Positions 33,203 to 42,337 of a stretch of DNA of 64,000 bases are shown in pieces. Every line of letters starts with the position of its first letter. Positions within the stretch are counted from its first letter, which is position 1. The stretch comes from Burkholderiaceae bacterium (GTDB taxonomy: Bacteria > Pseudomonadota > Gammaproteobacteria > Burkholderiales > Burkholderiaceae_C). Position numbers and translations under genes: made by a program. Location: assembly GCA_024235895.1 (NCBI GenBank), contig JACKLM010000005.1:62001-126000 (forward strand), read 5' to 3'. A model generated the notes under the pieces. It was given only the letters and a program-made list of their open reading frames with translations, did not search any database and was not told the origin of the DNA.

Positions 33203-36200
33203 TCAGGGGTTCTCGCCCTGGCTCTGGTAGGCCTTCGCGAGGTGGTCGTCTCTCGGCGTGTCGAGCCAGTCGACCTTCTTCATCTTGCGCACGACGACGA
33301 ACTCGTCGCGGTTGGTGCCGATCGTCCCGTAGTAGTTGAAGCCGTAGCTGTACTGCGCGTAGCCGCCGATCATGTGCGTCGGCTTGGTGACGATGCGGGT
33401 GACCGAGTTGTGGATGCCGCCGCGGTGGCCGGTGATCTCCGACCCCGGCGCGTTGATGATCTTCTCCTGCGCGTGGTACATCAGCGTCATGCCGGGGTTG
33501 ACGCGCTGGCTGACGACCGCGCGCGCCGAGATCGCGCCGTTGACGTTGAACAGCTCGACCCAGTCGTTGTCCTCGATCCCGGCCGTCCTCGCGTCGTCCT
33601 CGGACAGCCAGATCACCGGCCCGCCGCGGTTGAGCGTGAGCATCAGCAGGTTGTCCGAGTAGGTGCTGTGGATGCCCCACTTCTGGTGCGGGGTGATGAA
33701 GTTCAGCACGATCTCGGGGTTGCCGTTCGGCTTGCGGCCCTGCATCGCCTCGGTGGTCTTGAGGTCGACCGGCGGGCGGTAGCTGCTCAGGCCCTCGCCG
33801 AAGGCGATCATCCACGGGTGGTCCTGGTAGAACTGCTGCCGGCCCGACAGCGTGCGCCAGGGGATCAGCTCGTGCACGTTGGTGTAGCCGGCGTTGTACG
33901 AGACCTTCTCGCTCTCCAGCCCGGACCAGGTCGGCGAGCTGATGATCTTGCGCGGCTGCGCCTGGATGTCGCGGTAGCGGATCTTCTCGTCCTCGCGGTG
34001 CAGCGCCAGGTGCGCGTGCTCGCGACCGGTGGCCTTGCTCAGCGCCTCCCAGGCCTTGACCGCGACATGGCCGTTGGTCTCGGGGGCGAGCTGCAGCACG
34101 ACCTCGCAGGCGTCGATGTCGCTGACGATGCGCGGGCGGCCGGCGGCGTCGACGCCGTTGAGCTCGCCGAGCTGCCTGACCTCGGTCTCGGTATTCCAGG
34201 CGATGCCCTTGCCGCCGTTGCCGACCTTGTCCATCAGCGGGCCGAGCGAGGTGAAGCGGGCGTAGGTCTCGGGGTAGTTGCGCTCGATCACCGTGACCTG
34301 CGGCGCGGTCTTGCCGGGGATCAGGTCGACCTCGCCCTTCTTCCACTCGGCCACGCCGAGCGGCTGCGCCAGCTCGGCCGGGGTGTCGTGCATCAGCGGG
34401 GTCAGCACGACCTCCTTCTCGACGCCGAGGTGGCCGACGCAGACCTCGCTGAAGGCCTTCGCGAATCCCTTGTAGATCTCCCAGTCGGAGCGCGACTGCC
34501 ACACCGGGTCGACCGCCGCCGACAGCGGGTGGATGAAGGGGTGCATGTCGCTGGTGTTGAGGTCGTTCTTCTCGTACCAGCTCGCGGTCGGCAGCACGAT
34601 GTCCGAGTACAGGCAGGTCGTGCTCATGCGGAAGTCGATCGTCACCAGCAGGTCGAGCTTGCCCTCGGGCGCCTGCGCGTGCCACTCGACCTCGGTCGGC
34701 CTGGCCTCGTCGGCGCCCAGGTCCTTGCCCTGGACGCCGTTCTCGGTCCCGAGCAGGTGCTTGAGGAAGTACTCGTGCCCCTTGCCGCTCGAGCCGAGCA
34801 GGTTGGAGCGCCAGACGAACATGTTGCGCGGCCAGTTGGCCGGCGCGTCGGGGTCCTCGCAGCTCATCTGCAGCGTGCCGTCCTTCAGCGCCTTGACGAC
34901 GTAGTCGCGCGCGTCCATGCCGGCGGCGGTCGCGTCCGCCACGACCCGGATCGGGTTGGTCCGCAGCTGCGGCGCGCTCGGCAGCCAGCCCATGCGCTCG
35001 GCGCGCACGTTGTAGTCGATCAGGCTGCCGCCGAAGGCCTGCTTGTCGGCCAGCGGGCTGAGGATCTCGTCGACGCCGAGCTTCTCGTAGCGCCACTGGT
35101 CGGTGTGGGCGTAGAAGAAGCTGGTCGCGTTCTGCTGCCGCGGCGGGCGGTGCCAGTCGAGCGCGAAGGCGAGCGCCGTCCAGCCGGTCTGCGGGCGCAG
35201 CTTCTCCTGCCCGACGTAGTGCGCCCAGCCGCCTCCGGTCTGGCCGATGCAGCCGCACAGCATCAGCAGGTTGATCACGCCGCGGTAGTTCATGTCGGCG
35301 TGGTACCAGTGGTTCATCGCCGCGCCGATGATGACCATCGAGCGCCCGTTCGTCTTGTCGGCGTTGTCGGCGAACTGGCGCGCGACGGTGATCACCTGCT
35401 CGCGCGGCACGCCGGTGATCCTTTCCTGCCAGGCCGGGGTGTAGGGCGCGTCGTCGTCGTAGCCCTTGGCGCCGCTGCCCAGGCCGCGGTCGATGCCGTA
35501 CTGCGCGGCCTGCAGGTCGAAGACCGTCGCGACCCGCGCGTGCCGCTCGTCGCCGGCCTTGCCCAGCCGCAGCCGCACCACCGGCACGCGCGCGATATTG
35601 AGCTCGCCCTGCTGCTTGTTGGGCGTGAAGTGCGGCACCTCGGCGCCGGCGAAGTAGGGGAAGGCGACGTCGGCGACCTCGTGCGCCTGCGCACCGTCCT
35701 CGAGCACCGACAGCTTGAGCGCGACCGCCCCGTCGGTGCGTGCCTCCTTCGCCTCGAGGTTCCAGCGGCCGGCGTCGGCGCGCCCCTCGGGGCCCCATCG
35801 GAATCCGATCGAGCCGTTCGGCAGCACGGCCTTGCCTGCGGTGTCGAAGGCGACCGTCTTCCACTCCGGGTTGTTCTTCTGCCCGAGCTTGCCGTTGAAG
35901 TCGCTCGCGCGCAGGTAGCGGCCGGGGGCGAGCACCTTGCGTCCGTCGGGCAGGGTGCGCTCCTCCATCATCACCAGCAGCGGCAGGTCGGTGTAGCGGC
36001 GCGCGTAGTCGTCGAAGTAGGCGCTTCGGCGGTCGAAGTAGAACTCCTTGAGCGCGACGTGCCCCATCGCCATCGCCAGCGCGGCGTCGGTCCCCTGCTT
36101 GGGGTGCAGCCACAGGTCCGACAGCTTGGCGACCTCGGAGTAGTCCGGCGTCACCGCGACGGTCTTCGTGCCCTTGTAGCGGACCTCGGTGAAGAAGTGC

Positions 36201-36994
36201 GCGTCGGGCGTACGCGTCTGCGGGACGTTGGAGCCCCAGGCGATGATGTAGTTGCTGTTGTACCAGTCGGCCGACTCGGGGACGTCGGTCTGCTCGCCCC
36301 AGATCTGCGGGCTGGCCGGCGGCAGGTCGCAGTACCAGTCGTAGAAGCTCAGCGGCACGCCGCCGATCAGGTTCAGGTAGCGGCTGCCGGCGGCGTACGA
36401 GACCATGCTCATCGCCGGAATCGGCGAGAAGCCGACGACGCGGTCCGGGCCGTGGGTCTTGATCGTGTAGACGTTGGCCGCGGCGACGAGCTGGTTGACC
36501 TCCTCCCAGCTCGACCGCACGAAGCCGCCCATGCCGCGCAGCTTCTGGTAGTCGCGCCGCGCGTCGGGGTCCTCGACGATGCTGGCCCAGGCGTCGACCG
36601 GGGTCTTGGCGACCTGCAGCGCGGCGCGCCAGCGCTGCAGCAGCCGGCCGCGCACCAGCGGGTACTTGAGCCGGTTGGCGCTGTACAGGTACCAGCTGTA
36701 GCTGGCGCCGCGCGCACAGCCGCGCGGCTCGTGGTTCGGCAGGTCGGCGCGCGTGCGCGGGTAGTCGGTCTGCTGTGTCTCCCAGGCGACGATGCCGCCC
36801 TTGACGTAGATCTTCCAGCTGCAGCTTCCGGTGCAGTTGACGCCGTGCGTGCTGCGCACGATCTTGTCGTGCGCCCAGCGGTTGCGGTACGCGTCCTCCC
36901 ACGTGCGGTCCTCCCCGGTGGCCACGCCATGCCCGTTGGCGAAGGCCTCCTTGGGCAGCGAGAAGTGCGTCAGTCGGTCGAGGAAGTGACTCAT
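33203..36994 (-). CDS. narG: Respiratory nitrate reductase alpha subunit
   Basis: A 1263-aa molybdo-bis-MGD catalytic subunit, the usual length for membrane-bound NarG. The N-terminus MSHFLDRLTHF carries the vestigial twin-arginine-like region without a signal. HGVNCTGSCSWKIYVKGG is the FS0 cluster site with its histidine ligand. DWYNSNYIIAWGSNVPQTRTPDAHF belongs to the Mo site. It reduces nitrate to nitrite in the cytoplasm. Gene order narK-type transporters, then narGHJI-parvulin, under the FNR promoter at 41550, is classical for denitrifiers. Confidence 0.97.
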   Translation of the reverse strand: MSHFLDRLTHFSLPKEAFANGHGVATGEDRTWEDAYRNRWAHDKIVRSTHGVNCTGSCSWKIYVKGGIVAWETQQTDYPRTRADLPNHEPRGCARGASYSWYLYSANRLKYPLVRGRLLQRWRAALQVAKTPVDAWASIVEDPDARRDYQKLRGMGGFVRSSWEEVNQLVAAANVYTIKTHGPDRVVGFSPIPAMSMVSYAAGSRYLNLIGGVPLSFYDWYCDLPPASPQIWGEQTDVPESADWYNSNYIIAWGSNVPQTRTPDAHFFTEVRYKGTKTVAVTPDYSEVAKLSDLWLHPKQGTDAALAMAMGHVALKEFYFDRRSAYFDDYARRYTDLPLLVMMEERTLPDGRKVLAPGRYLRASDFNGKLGQKNNPEWKTVAFDTAGKAVLPNGSIGFRWGPEGRADAGRWNLEAKEARTDGAVALKLSVLEDGAQAHEVADVAFPYFAGAEVPHFTPNKQQGELNIARVPVVRLRLGKAGDERHARVATVFDLQAAQYGIDRGLGSGAKGYDDDAPYTPAWQERITGVPREQVITVARQFADNADKTNGRSMVIIGAAMNHWYHADMNYRGVINLLMLCGCIGQTGGGWAHYVGQEKLRPQTGWTALAFALDWHRPPRQQNATSFFYAHTDQWRYEKLGVDEILSPLADKQAFGGSLIDYNVRAERMGWLPSAPQLRTNPIRVVADATAAGMDARDYVVKALKDGTLQMSCEDPDAPANWPRNMFVWRSNLLGSSGKGHEYFLKHLLGTENGVQGKDLGADEARPTEVEWHAQAPEGKLDLLVTIDFRMSTTCLYSDIVLPTASWYEKNDLNTSDMHPFIHPLSAAVDPVWQSRSDWEIYKGFAKAFSEVCVGHLGVEKEVVLTPLMHDTPAELAQPLGVAEWKKGEVDLIPGKTAPQVTVIERNYPETYARFTSLGPLMDKVGNGGKGIAWNTETEVRQLGELNGVDAAGRPRIVSDIDACEVVLQLAPETNGHVAVKAWEALSKATGREHAHLALHREDEKIRYRDIQAQPRKIISSPTWSGLESEKVSYNAGYTNVHELIPWRTLSGRQQFYQDHPWMIAFGEGLSSYRPPVDLKTTEAMQGRKPNGNPEIVLNFITPHQKWGIHSTYSDNLLMLTLNRGGPVIWLSEDDARTAGIEDNDWVELFNVNGAISARAVVSQRVNPGMTLMYHAQEKIINAPGSEITGHRGGIHNSVTRIVTKPTHMIGGYAQYSYGFNYYGTIGTNRDEFVVVRKMKKVDWLDTPRDDHLAKAYQSQGENP

Positions 36995-37028
36995 GCTCGT
37001 TCCTTGTTCAACAGGCGGGTCGATCGGT

Positions 37029-38405
37029 TCAACAACGCGCGGGCGCGAAGCGGCGCCCGTAGTGCCACCAGGTGATGGCGATGCAACTCAGGTAGAAGCC
37101 GACGAACAGCATCAGCGCGCCGGCCGGCCTGCCGGTCAGCGCGATCGAGCTGCCGAAGGCCTTGGGGATCACGAAGCCACCCAGCGCGCCGACCGCGCTG
37201 GCAAAGCCCAGCGCGGCCGCCGCCTCGGTGTTGCCCTCGCGCACGGCCTGCTCCTGGGCCGGCGCACCGCGGCCGCGCGCCGCGCGCAGCCGCTCGGCGA
37301 CGAAGACGACGGGGATCATGCGGAACGTGCTGCCGTTGCCCACGCCGGCGGCGACGAACCACAGCAGCGACGCGGCGAGAAAACCGGCCAGCTCGCCCGC
37401 CGTCGCCGGGGCCGTCCCCGGCAGGCAGGCCCGCACCGCCAGCACGCCCGCGGTCATCGCCCCGAACGCCCACAGCGTCACGCGCGCGCCACCCACGCGG
37501 TCCGCGAGCCAGCCACCGAAGGCGCGCGCCAGTGCGCCGGCCAGAGGGCCGAGCCAGACCCAGGGCATGGTGTCGGTGCCCGGGAACTGATGCCGCAGCA
37601 GCAGCGGCAGCGCCGCCGCGTAGCCGATGAAGCTGCCGAAGGTGCCCAGGTGCAGCCAGCACAGCCACCAGTTGTGCGGGCGCGCGAAGATCACCGCCTG
37701 CTCGGCGATGCCGGCGCGCGCCTCGGCCAGGTCGTCCATGCCGAACCAGCAGGCCAGCGCGCTGGCGGCGATCAGCGGCACCCAGACGTAGCCCGCGTTC
37801 TGCAGCCACATCGGCGCGCCGTCGGGCGCGAACTGCGGAGCGCCGCCCAGCGCGCCGAACAGCCCGGCCGAGATCACCAGCGGCACCGCCAGCTGCACCA
37901 GCGGCACCCCGAGGTTGCCCAGCCCCGCGTTCATGCCCAGTGCGTAGCCCTTGTTCGCCTGCGGGTAGAAGAAGCTGATGTGCGCCATCGAGCTGGCGAA
38001 GTTGGCGCCCCCCAGCCCGCAAAGCAGTGCCAGCAGGACCATCACCGTATACGGCGTCTGCGGATCCTGCACCGCCAGCCCGATGCCCAGCGCCGGCGCG
38101 ATCAGGCTGGCGGTGGCCAGTGCGCTCCAGCGTCTGCCGCCGACGATCGGCACCGCGAAGGCGTAGAACACGCGCAGCGTGGCACCGACCAGCGCCGGCA
38201 GCGCCGCGAGCCAGAACAGCTGGTTGGTGCTGTAGCGGAATCCCGCGGCCGGCAGGTGCACGACCAGCACCGACCACAGCATCCAGACGGCGAGTGCCAG
38301 CATCAGCGCCGGGATCGACAGCCACAGGTTGCGCGACGCGACGCGCTGGCCGTGCGCGCGCCAGAAGGCCTCGTCCTCGGGCTTCCATCGGGTCGCCGTG
38401 TGCAC
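37029..38405 (-). CDS. NarK2-type nitrate/nitrite transporter (divergent 12-TM paralog)
   Basis: A 458-aa MFS protein of the NNP family. Both nitrate signatures are present: GMNAGLGNLGVPLVQ in TM5 and AAGVGNGSTFRMI in TM11. RWKPEDEAFWRAHGQRVASRNLW is the typical NarK2 lead-in. It lacks the two-helix insert of the upstream 550-aa paralog. Start GTG 38405 has only a weak RBS, 33 nt after the previous gene. It probably exchanges nitrite for nitrate. It is the third NNP transporter in the operon and directly precedes narG. Confidence 0.85.
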   Translation of the reverse strand: MHTATRWKPEDEAFWRAHGQRVASRNLWLSIPALMLALAVWMLWSVLVVHLPAAGFRYSTNQLFWLAALPALVGATLRVFYAFAVPIVGGRRWSALATASLIAPALGIGLAVQDPQTPYTVMVLLALLCGLGGANFASSMAHISFFYPQANKGYALGMNAGLGNLGVPLVQLAVPLVISAGLFGALGGAPQFAPDGAPMWLQNAGYVWVPLIAASALACWFGMDDLAEARAGIAEQAVIFARPHNWWLCWLHLGTFGSFIGYAAALPLLLRHQFPGTDTMPWVWLGPLAGALARAFGGWLADRVGGARVTLWAFGAMTAGVLAVRACLPGTAPATAGELAGFLAASLLWFVAAGVGNGSTFRMIPVVFVAERLRAARGRGAPAQEQAVREGNTEAAAALGFASAVGALGGFVIPKAFGSSIALTGRPAGALMLFVGFYLSCIAITWWHYGRRFAPARC

Positions 38406-38438
38406 TGCCGGGGTCGTCCAGGTCTGCGGGGATCGCGG

Positions 38439-40091
38439 TCACGGGTTCTTCACGTACGCGTCGCGGCGCAGGTAGAACCACCAGTTCAGCACCAGGCACA
38501 AGGCGTAGAAGATCGCGAAGCCGTAGAACGCCAGCTGCGGCGTGCCGGCCTTGATCTGCTCGCCGATCACGACCGGGGCGACGAAGGCGCCGTAGGCCGC
38601 CACCGCCGAGGTCCAACCCAGCACCGGGCCGGCCTGCGCGCGGTCGAAGATGACGCCGATGGTGCGGAAGGTCGACCCGTTGCCGATCCCGCTGGCGAAG
38701 AACAGCAGCATGAACAGGCCGAGGAAGAGCGGGAAGTACTCCTCCGGCGTCGCCGAGCCGTAGGCCTGCATCATCACGTAGCCGACCGCCACCGAGGCCG
38801 CCGCCATCACGACCGTGATGATCTGGGTCACGATCGAGCCGCCGACCTTGTCCGAGATCCAGCCGCCGATCGGCCGCACCGCGGCGCCGACGAAGGGGCC
38901 GATCCACGCGTAGGCGAGCACCGTCGGGGCGTTCGGGTTCACCGCGGTGTGCTGCATGATCCCGTTCGCATCGGGCACGTGGCTGACGCCGAAGATCACC
39001 TTCATCGACAGCGGCAGCGCCATCGAGAATCCGATGAACGAGCCGAAGGTGACGATATAGAGCGCCGTCAGGCTCCAGGTGTGCTTGTCCCTGAAGATCG
39101 CGAACTGCTTCTTCACGCCTTCCTTCATGTCGCCGAAGGCCGCCAGCCGCATCACGGTCAGCGCGAGGACGATGTCCAGCGGGATCGCGACCCACATGCT
39201 CAGCAGCCCGAGCCCGGTCGGCGCAGGCAGGTACAGCCACAGCATGAAGATCGCCGGCACGAACGCGAGCGTGTAGAGGTAGGTGATCTTGGAGAACGCG
39301 ACGATCGGGTTGCCGGTATGCGGTGAGACCGGCTTGAGGTTGTTCATCCCGAACCAGCACAGCGCGCCCAGCGGCACGAGCGAGAAGACCCAGGCGAAGC
39401 CGGCGTTCTGGATCCAGGTCTCGGTACCGGCGGCGATCTTGCCGAAGATCCAGCCGCTGTCCTTCTGCAGGATCTCGGGGGCGCCGCCGATCACGCCCAG
39501 CAGCGGCACCGTCATCACGACCGGGATCACGATCTGCATCGTCGTGACGCCGAAGTTGCCGAGCCCCGCGTTGAGCCCCAGCGCCGTGCCCTGCAGCCGC
39601 TTCGGGAAGAAGCCGCTGATGTTGGACATCGAGCTGGCGAAGTTGCCGCCGCCGACCCCCGACCACAGCGCCATCAGCTGGAACGCCCACAGCGGCCACT
39701 CCGGGTGCTGCAGCACGATGCCGGTGCCGATTGCCGGCGCCAGCAGCATCGAGGTCGTCAGGAAGATCGTGTTGCGCCCGCCGGCCAGGCGAATGAAGAA
39801 CGACGCCGGGATGCGCATCGTCGCGCCGGCGATGCCGGCGATCGCGGTCAGCGTGAACAGTTCGGCCTGGGTGAAGGGGAATCCCAGGTTGAGCATCTGC
39901 ACGGTGATGATGCCCCACATGCCCCAGACCGCGAACCCGCACAGCAGCGCCGGGATCGAGATCCAAAGGTTGCGGTAGGCGATGCGCTTGCCGGTGTGCT
40001 CCCAGAAGGCCTCGTCCTCGGGGCGCCAGTCCTCGATGTCGGCGCCATGCGGGCGGTTCGGGGCGGCGGTGCTGTTCGCGGTCGTGCTCAT
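38439..40091 (-). CDS. NarK2-type nitrate/nitrite antiporter with two-helix insert
   Basis: A 550-aa NNP-family MFS transporter. Nitrate signatures are GLNAGLGNFGVTTMQ and ASGIGNGSTFRTI. Between the two six-helix halves is an insert of roughly 90 residues holding two hydrophobic stretches (YLYTLAFVPAIFMLWLYLPAP and LLSMWVAIPLDIVLALTVMRL), suggesting 14 membrane spans. The N-terminal ~40 residues are cytoplasmic. Start ATG 40091; the previous gene ends 34 nt upstream. Nitrate/nitrite exchange is expected, while the insert is unusual compared with the 463-aa E. coli NarK. Confidence 0.88.
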   Translation of the reverse strand: MSTTANSTAAPNRPHGADIEDWRPEDEAFWEHTGKRIAYRNLWISIPALLCGFAVWGMWGIITVQMLNLGFPFTQAELFTLTAIAGIAGATMRIPASFFIRLAGGRNTIFLTTSMLLAPAIGTGIVLQHPEWPLWAFQLMALWSGVGGGNFASSMSNISGFFPKRLQGTALGLNAGLGNFGVTTMQIVIPVVMTVPLLGVIGGAPEILQKDSGWIFGKIAAGTETWIQNAGFAWVFSLVPLGALCWFGMNNLKPVSPHTGNPIVAFSKITYLYTLAFVPAIFMLWLYLPAPTGLGLLSMWVAIPLDIVLALTVMRLAAFGDMKEGVKKQFAIFRDKHTWSLTALYIVTFGSFIGFSMALPLSMKVIFGVSHVPDANGIMQHTAVNPNAPTVLAYAWIGPFVGAAVRPIGGWISDKVGGSIVTQIITVVMAAASVAVGYVMMQAYGSATPEEYFPLFLGLFMLLFFASGIGNGSTFRTIGVIFDRAQAGPVLGWTSAVAAYGAFVAPVVIGEQIKAGTPQLAFYGFAIFYALCLVLNWWFYLRRDAYVKNP

Positions 40092-40125
40092 GGCGTGGCC
40101 TCGATGGGTTCGTGTGCAGGCGGCC

Positions 40126-41397
40126 TCAGCCCGCGGTCCGCAGGGTGGGGGCCTGGTGGCCGATGACCTCGGTCCTTCGCACCTCGGTCCAGTACATCCA
40201 GATCAGCGAGACCCAGACGACGCCGTACATCAGCATGAAGGCGGTCGAGCGCACGCCGGTCCAGTCCAGCAGCGCGCCGAACATGATCGGCAGGACGAAG
40301 CCGCCCAGCCCACCGGCCAGGCCGACGATGCCGCTGACGGTGCCGATGTTGTCGGGGAAGTCGTCGGCGACGTACTTGAAGACGCTGGCCTTGCCGACCG
40401 CCCACGCGATGCCGAGCACGAACATCAGCACCGTGAAGGAATAGACGTTGTGCGCGAGCGTGAAGGTGGTCGGCCCGTCGGTGGTCTGCACCGTGTAGCT
40501 GGTCGACGGGTAGGACAGCAGGAACAGGCAGATCCAGCTGACCCACATCACCCACCAGCTGACGCGGTGCGCGCCCCACTTGTCGCTCATCCAGCCGCCG
40601 AACGCGCGCAGCACGCCGCCCGGTAGCGAAAAGGCCGCCGCCAGCAGCGCCGCGACGCGGATGTCCAGGCCGTACTCACCGACGTAGTACTGCACCATCC
40701 ACAGGCTGAGCGCGACGTAGCCGCCGAAGACGATGCTGTAGTACTGGCAGTACTTGAGCACGCGCGGATCCTTCAGCAGCGCGAGCTGGTCGACGAAGCG
40801 CGTATCCGCCGGCACCCGGTGCTCGGGCTTGCTCGCGCTGCCGAGCCAGAAGACGATCAGCGTGCCGAGCATGATGGCCGCGTAGACCTTGGGCACCATG
40901 GTCCAGCCGAAGGCGACCAGGATCGCCGGCGCGACGAACTTGTTGACCGCCGCACCTGCGTTGCCGGCCCCGAAGATCCCCATCGCCAGCCCCTGGCGGC
41001 TCTTCGGGAACCAGCGCGCCACATACGGCGTGCCGACCGAGAACGACCCACCCGCGAGTCCCAGCACCAGCCCGATGACGAGGAAGTGCCAGAACTGCGT
41101 CGCGTAGGCCATGAGCCAGATCGCCGGCACCGTGACCGCCATCAGCACGGCCAGCACGATGCGGCCGCCGAACTTGTCGGTCCAGATCCCCAGCGGCACG
41201 CGCACCAGCGAGCCGCTGAGCACCGGCATCGCGGTCAGCAGGCCGAACTCGGTCGCGTTCAGTCCGAGTTCCTTCTTCAGCGGGATCCCGATGACGGCGA
41301 ACATCATCCAGACCATGAAGCAGGTCGTGAAGGCCAGGGTGCTGACGATGAGCACCGACCAGGCCTTGGGCGGGATGGGGGGGTGTTGCGCGGGCAT
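40126..41397 (-). CDS. narK1: NarK1-type nitrate/proton symporter
   Basis: A 423-aa NNP-family MFS transporter of the shorter NarK1 class. AWSVLIVSTLAFTTCFMVWMMFAVIGIPLKKELGL opens TM1. GIFGAGNAGAAVNKFVAP and GIVGLAGGLGGFVLPIMFG are the two nitrate-signature regions. This class imports nitrate with protons and starts nitrate respiration before nitrite accumulates. ATG 41397 has GGAG 8 nt upstream. It is the first gene behind the FNR promoter at 41550. Confidence 0.9.
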   Translation of the reverse strand: MPAQHPPIPPKAWSVLIVSTLAFTTCFMVWMMFAVIGIPLKKELGLNATEFGLLTAMPVLSGSLVRVPLGIWTDKFGGRIVLAVLMAVTVPAIWLMAYATQFWHFLVIGLVLGLAGGSFSVGTPYVARWFPKSRQGLAMGIFGAGNAGAAVNKFVAPAILVAFGWTMVPKVYAAIMLGTLIVFWLGSASKPEHRVPADTRFVDQLALLKDPRVLKYCQYYSIVFGGYVALSLWMVQYYVGEYGLDIRVAALLAAAFSLPGGVLRAFGGWMSDKWGAHRVSWWVMWVSWICLFLLSYPSTSYTVQTTDGPTTFTLAHNVYSFTVLMFVLGIAWAVGKASVFKYVADDFPDNIGTVSGIVGLAGGLGGFVLPIMFGALLDWTGVRSTAFMLMYGVVWVSLIWMYWTEVRRTEVIGHQAPTLRTAG

Positions 41398-41521
41398 GCC
41401 GATGGCTCCTCGGACGATGCCGCGATGGTGGGCCGGGAGGCCGTGCCTGCCCATCCGCCGGTGGCACGTGGCGCGCGCGGCAGATGGACGAGGGCGCCGC
41501 GCCGCGGGATCGTCCGAAAGG

Positions 41522-41563
41522 ACTATGGATGGCGCTGAGAGGGCGTATATTGATGCGTATCAA
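41522..41563 (-). promoter_or_regulatory. Class II FNR-dependent promoter of the narK-narGHJI operon
   Basis: A perfect FNR/ANR palindrome TTGATGCGTATCAA lies at 41550-41563. On the minus strand CATAGT (41522-41527) is centred 32 nt downstream of the box centre, exactly the -41.5 class II spacing. Transcription would start near 41515, giving a leader of about 118 nt before narK1. NarL sites may exist but were not identified with confidence. Confidence 0.85.
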
Positions 41564-41668
41564 TGACCGGCATCAAATACACCCGACGTCGGCCCGCCGC
41601 GCGACCGCCGCGTCGGGGCATCCGCACGCGCTGAACGGGCGCCAAGGGCCCCGCAGGACGGTCCCGCG

Positions 41669-42337
41669 TCAATGCGCTTCGCGTCCGGCCGCGTAGACCG
41701 CCGCCTGCACGCGAGAACTGAGCCCGAGCTTGCGCAGGATGTGCTGGACGTGGATCTTGACCGTCGTCTCGGCGATCCCCAGCGTGCGCGCGATCTCCTT
41801 GTTGCTCGCGCCGCGTGCGATCTGGGCCAGGATCTGCTGCTCGCGCGGCGATAGAGAGTCGTAGGGGTCCGGCGCCGCCTCGGGTGCGGATGCAGCAGCC
41901 GCCGTGTCGAGCGACTGGAACGCGCTGACCAGCTTGCCCGTCATCTCCGGGCTGACGGTCGATTCGCCGCGCGCGGCGCGCTCGATCGCCGTCGCGAGCA
42001 CCTCGTGGTCGGCGGTCTTGAGCAGGTAGCCGCGCGCGCCGCCGCGCAGCGCCGCGGCCAGGTCGCGCTCGTCCTCGCTGACGGTGAGCATCAGCACGCG
42101 CGCGGCCGGTGCGGCCTCGCGCAGCCCCGGCAGCGCGTCGACGCCGCTGACGCCGGGCAGGTGGTTGTCGAGCAGGATGACGTCGGGCCGCAGCGCGGCC
42201 GCGCGGCGCTGCGCCTCGGACGCGTCGCCGGCCTCGCCGACGACGTCGAAGCGCGCGTCGTTGGCCAGCAGCGCGATCACGCCGCGCCGGAACAGCGTGT
42301 GGTCGTCGACCACCAGTACGCGGATCGGCGCCGTCAC
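41669..42337 (-). CDS. narL: Nitrate/nitrite response regulator NarL
   Basis: A 222-aa NarL/FixJ response regulator. The receiver has IRVLVVDDHTLFRRGV and the phospho-acceptor in VILLDNHLPGVSG; RGYLLKTAD includes the switch lysine. A LuxR-type HTH follows (LSPREQQILAQIARGASNKEIARTLGIAETTVKIHVQHILRKL). Start GTG 42337 overlaps the narX stop by 4 nt (GTGA). It should activate the neighbouring nar operon with FNR in response to nitrate. Confidence 0.93.
   Translation of the reverse strand: MTAPIRVLVVDDHTLFRRGVIALLANDARFDVVGEAGDASEAQRRAAALRPDVILLDNHLPGVSGVDALPGLREAAPAARVLMLTVSEDERDLAAALRGGARGYLLKTADHEVLATAIERAARGESTVSPEMTGKLVSAFQSLDTAAAASAPEAAPDPYDSLSPREQQILAQIARGASNKEIARTLGIAETTVKIHVQHILRKLGLSSRVQAAVYAAGREAH

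Noticed and set aside
33242..37075. Very long open frame on the plus strand opposite narG
   Set aside because: It is antisense to a certain gene. In ~70% GC DNA the third-position GC bias keeps opposite frames open. Its translation is Arg/Ala/Val/Asp-rich without motifs.
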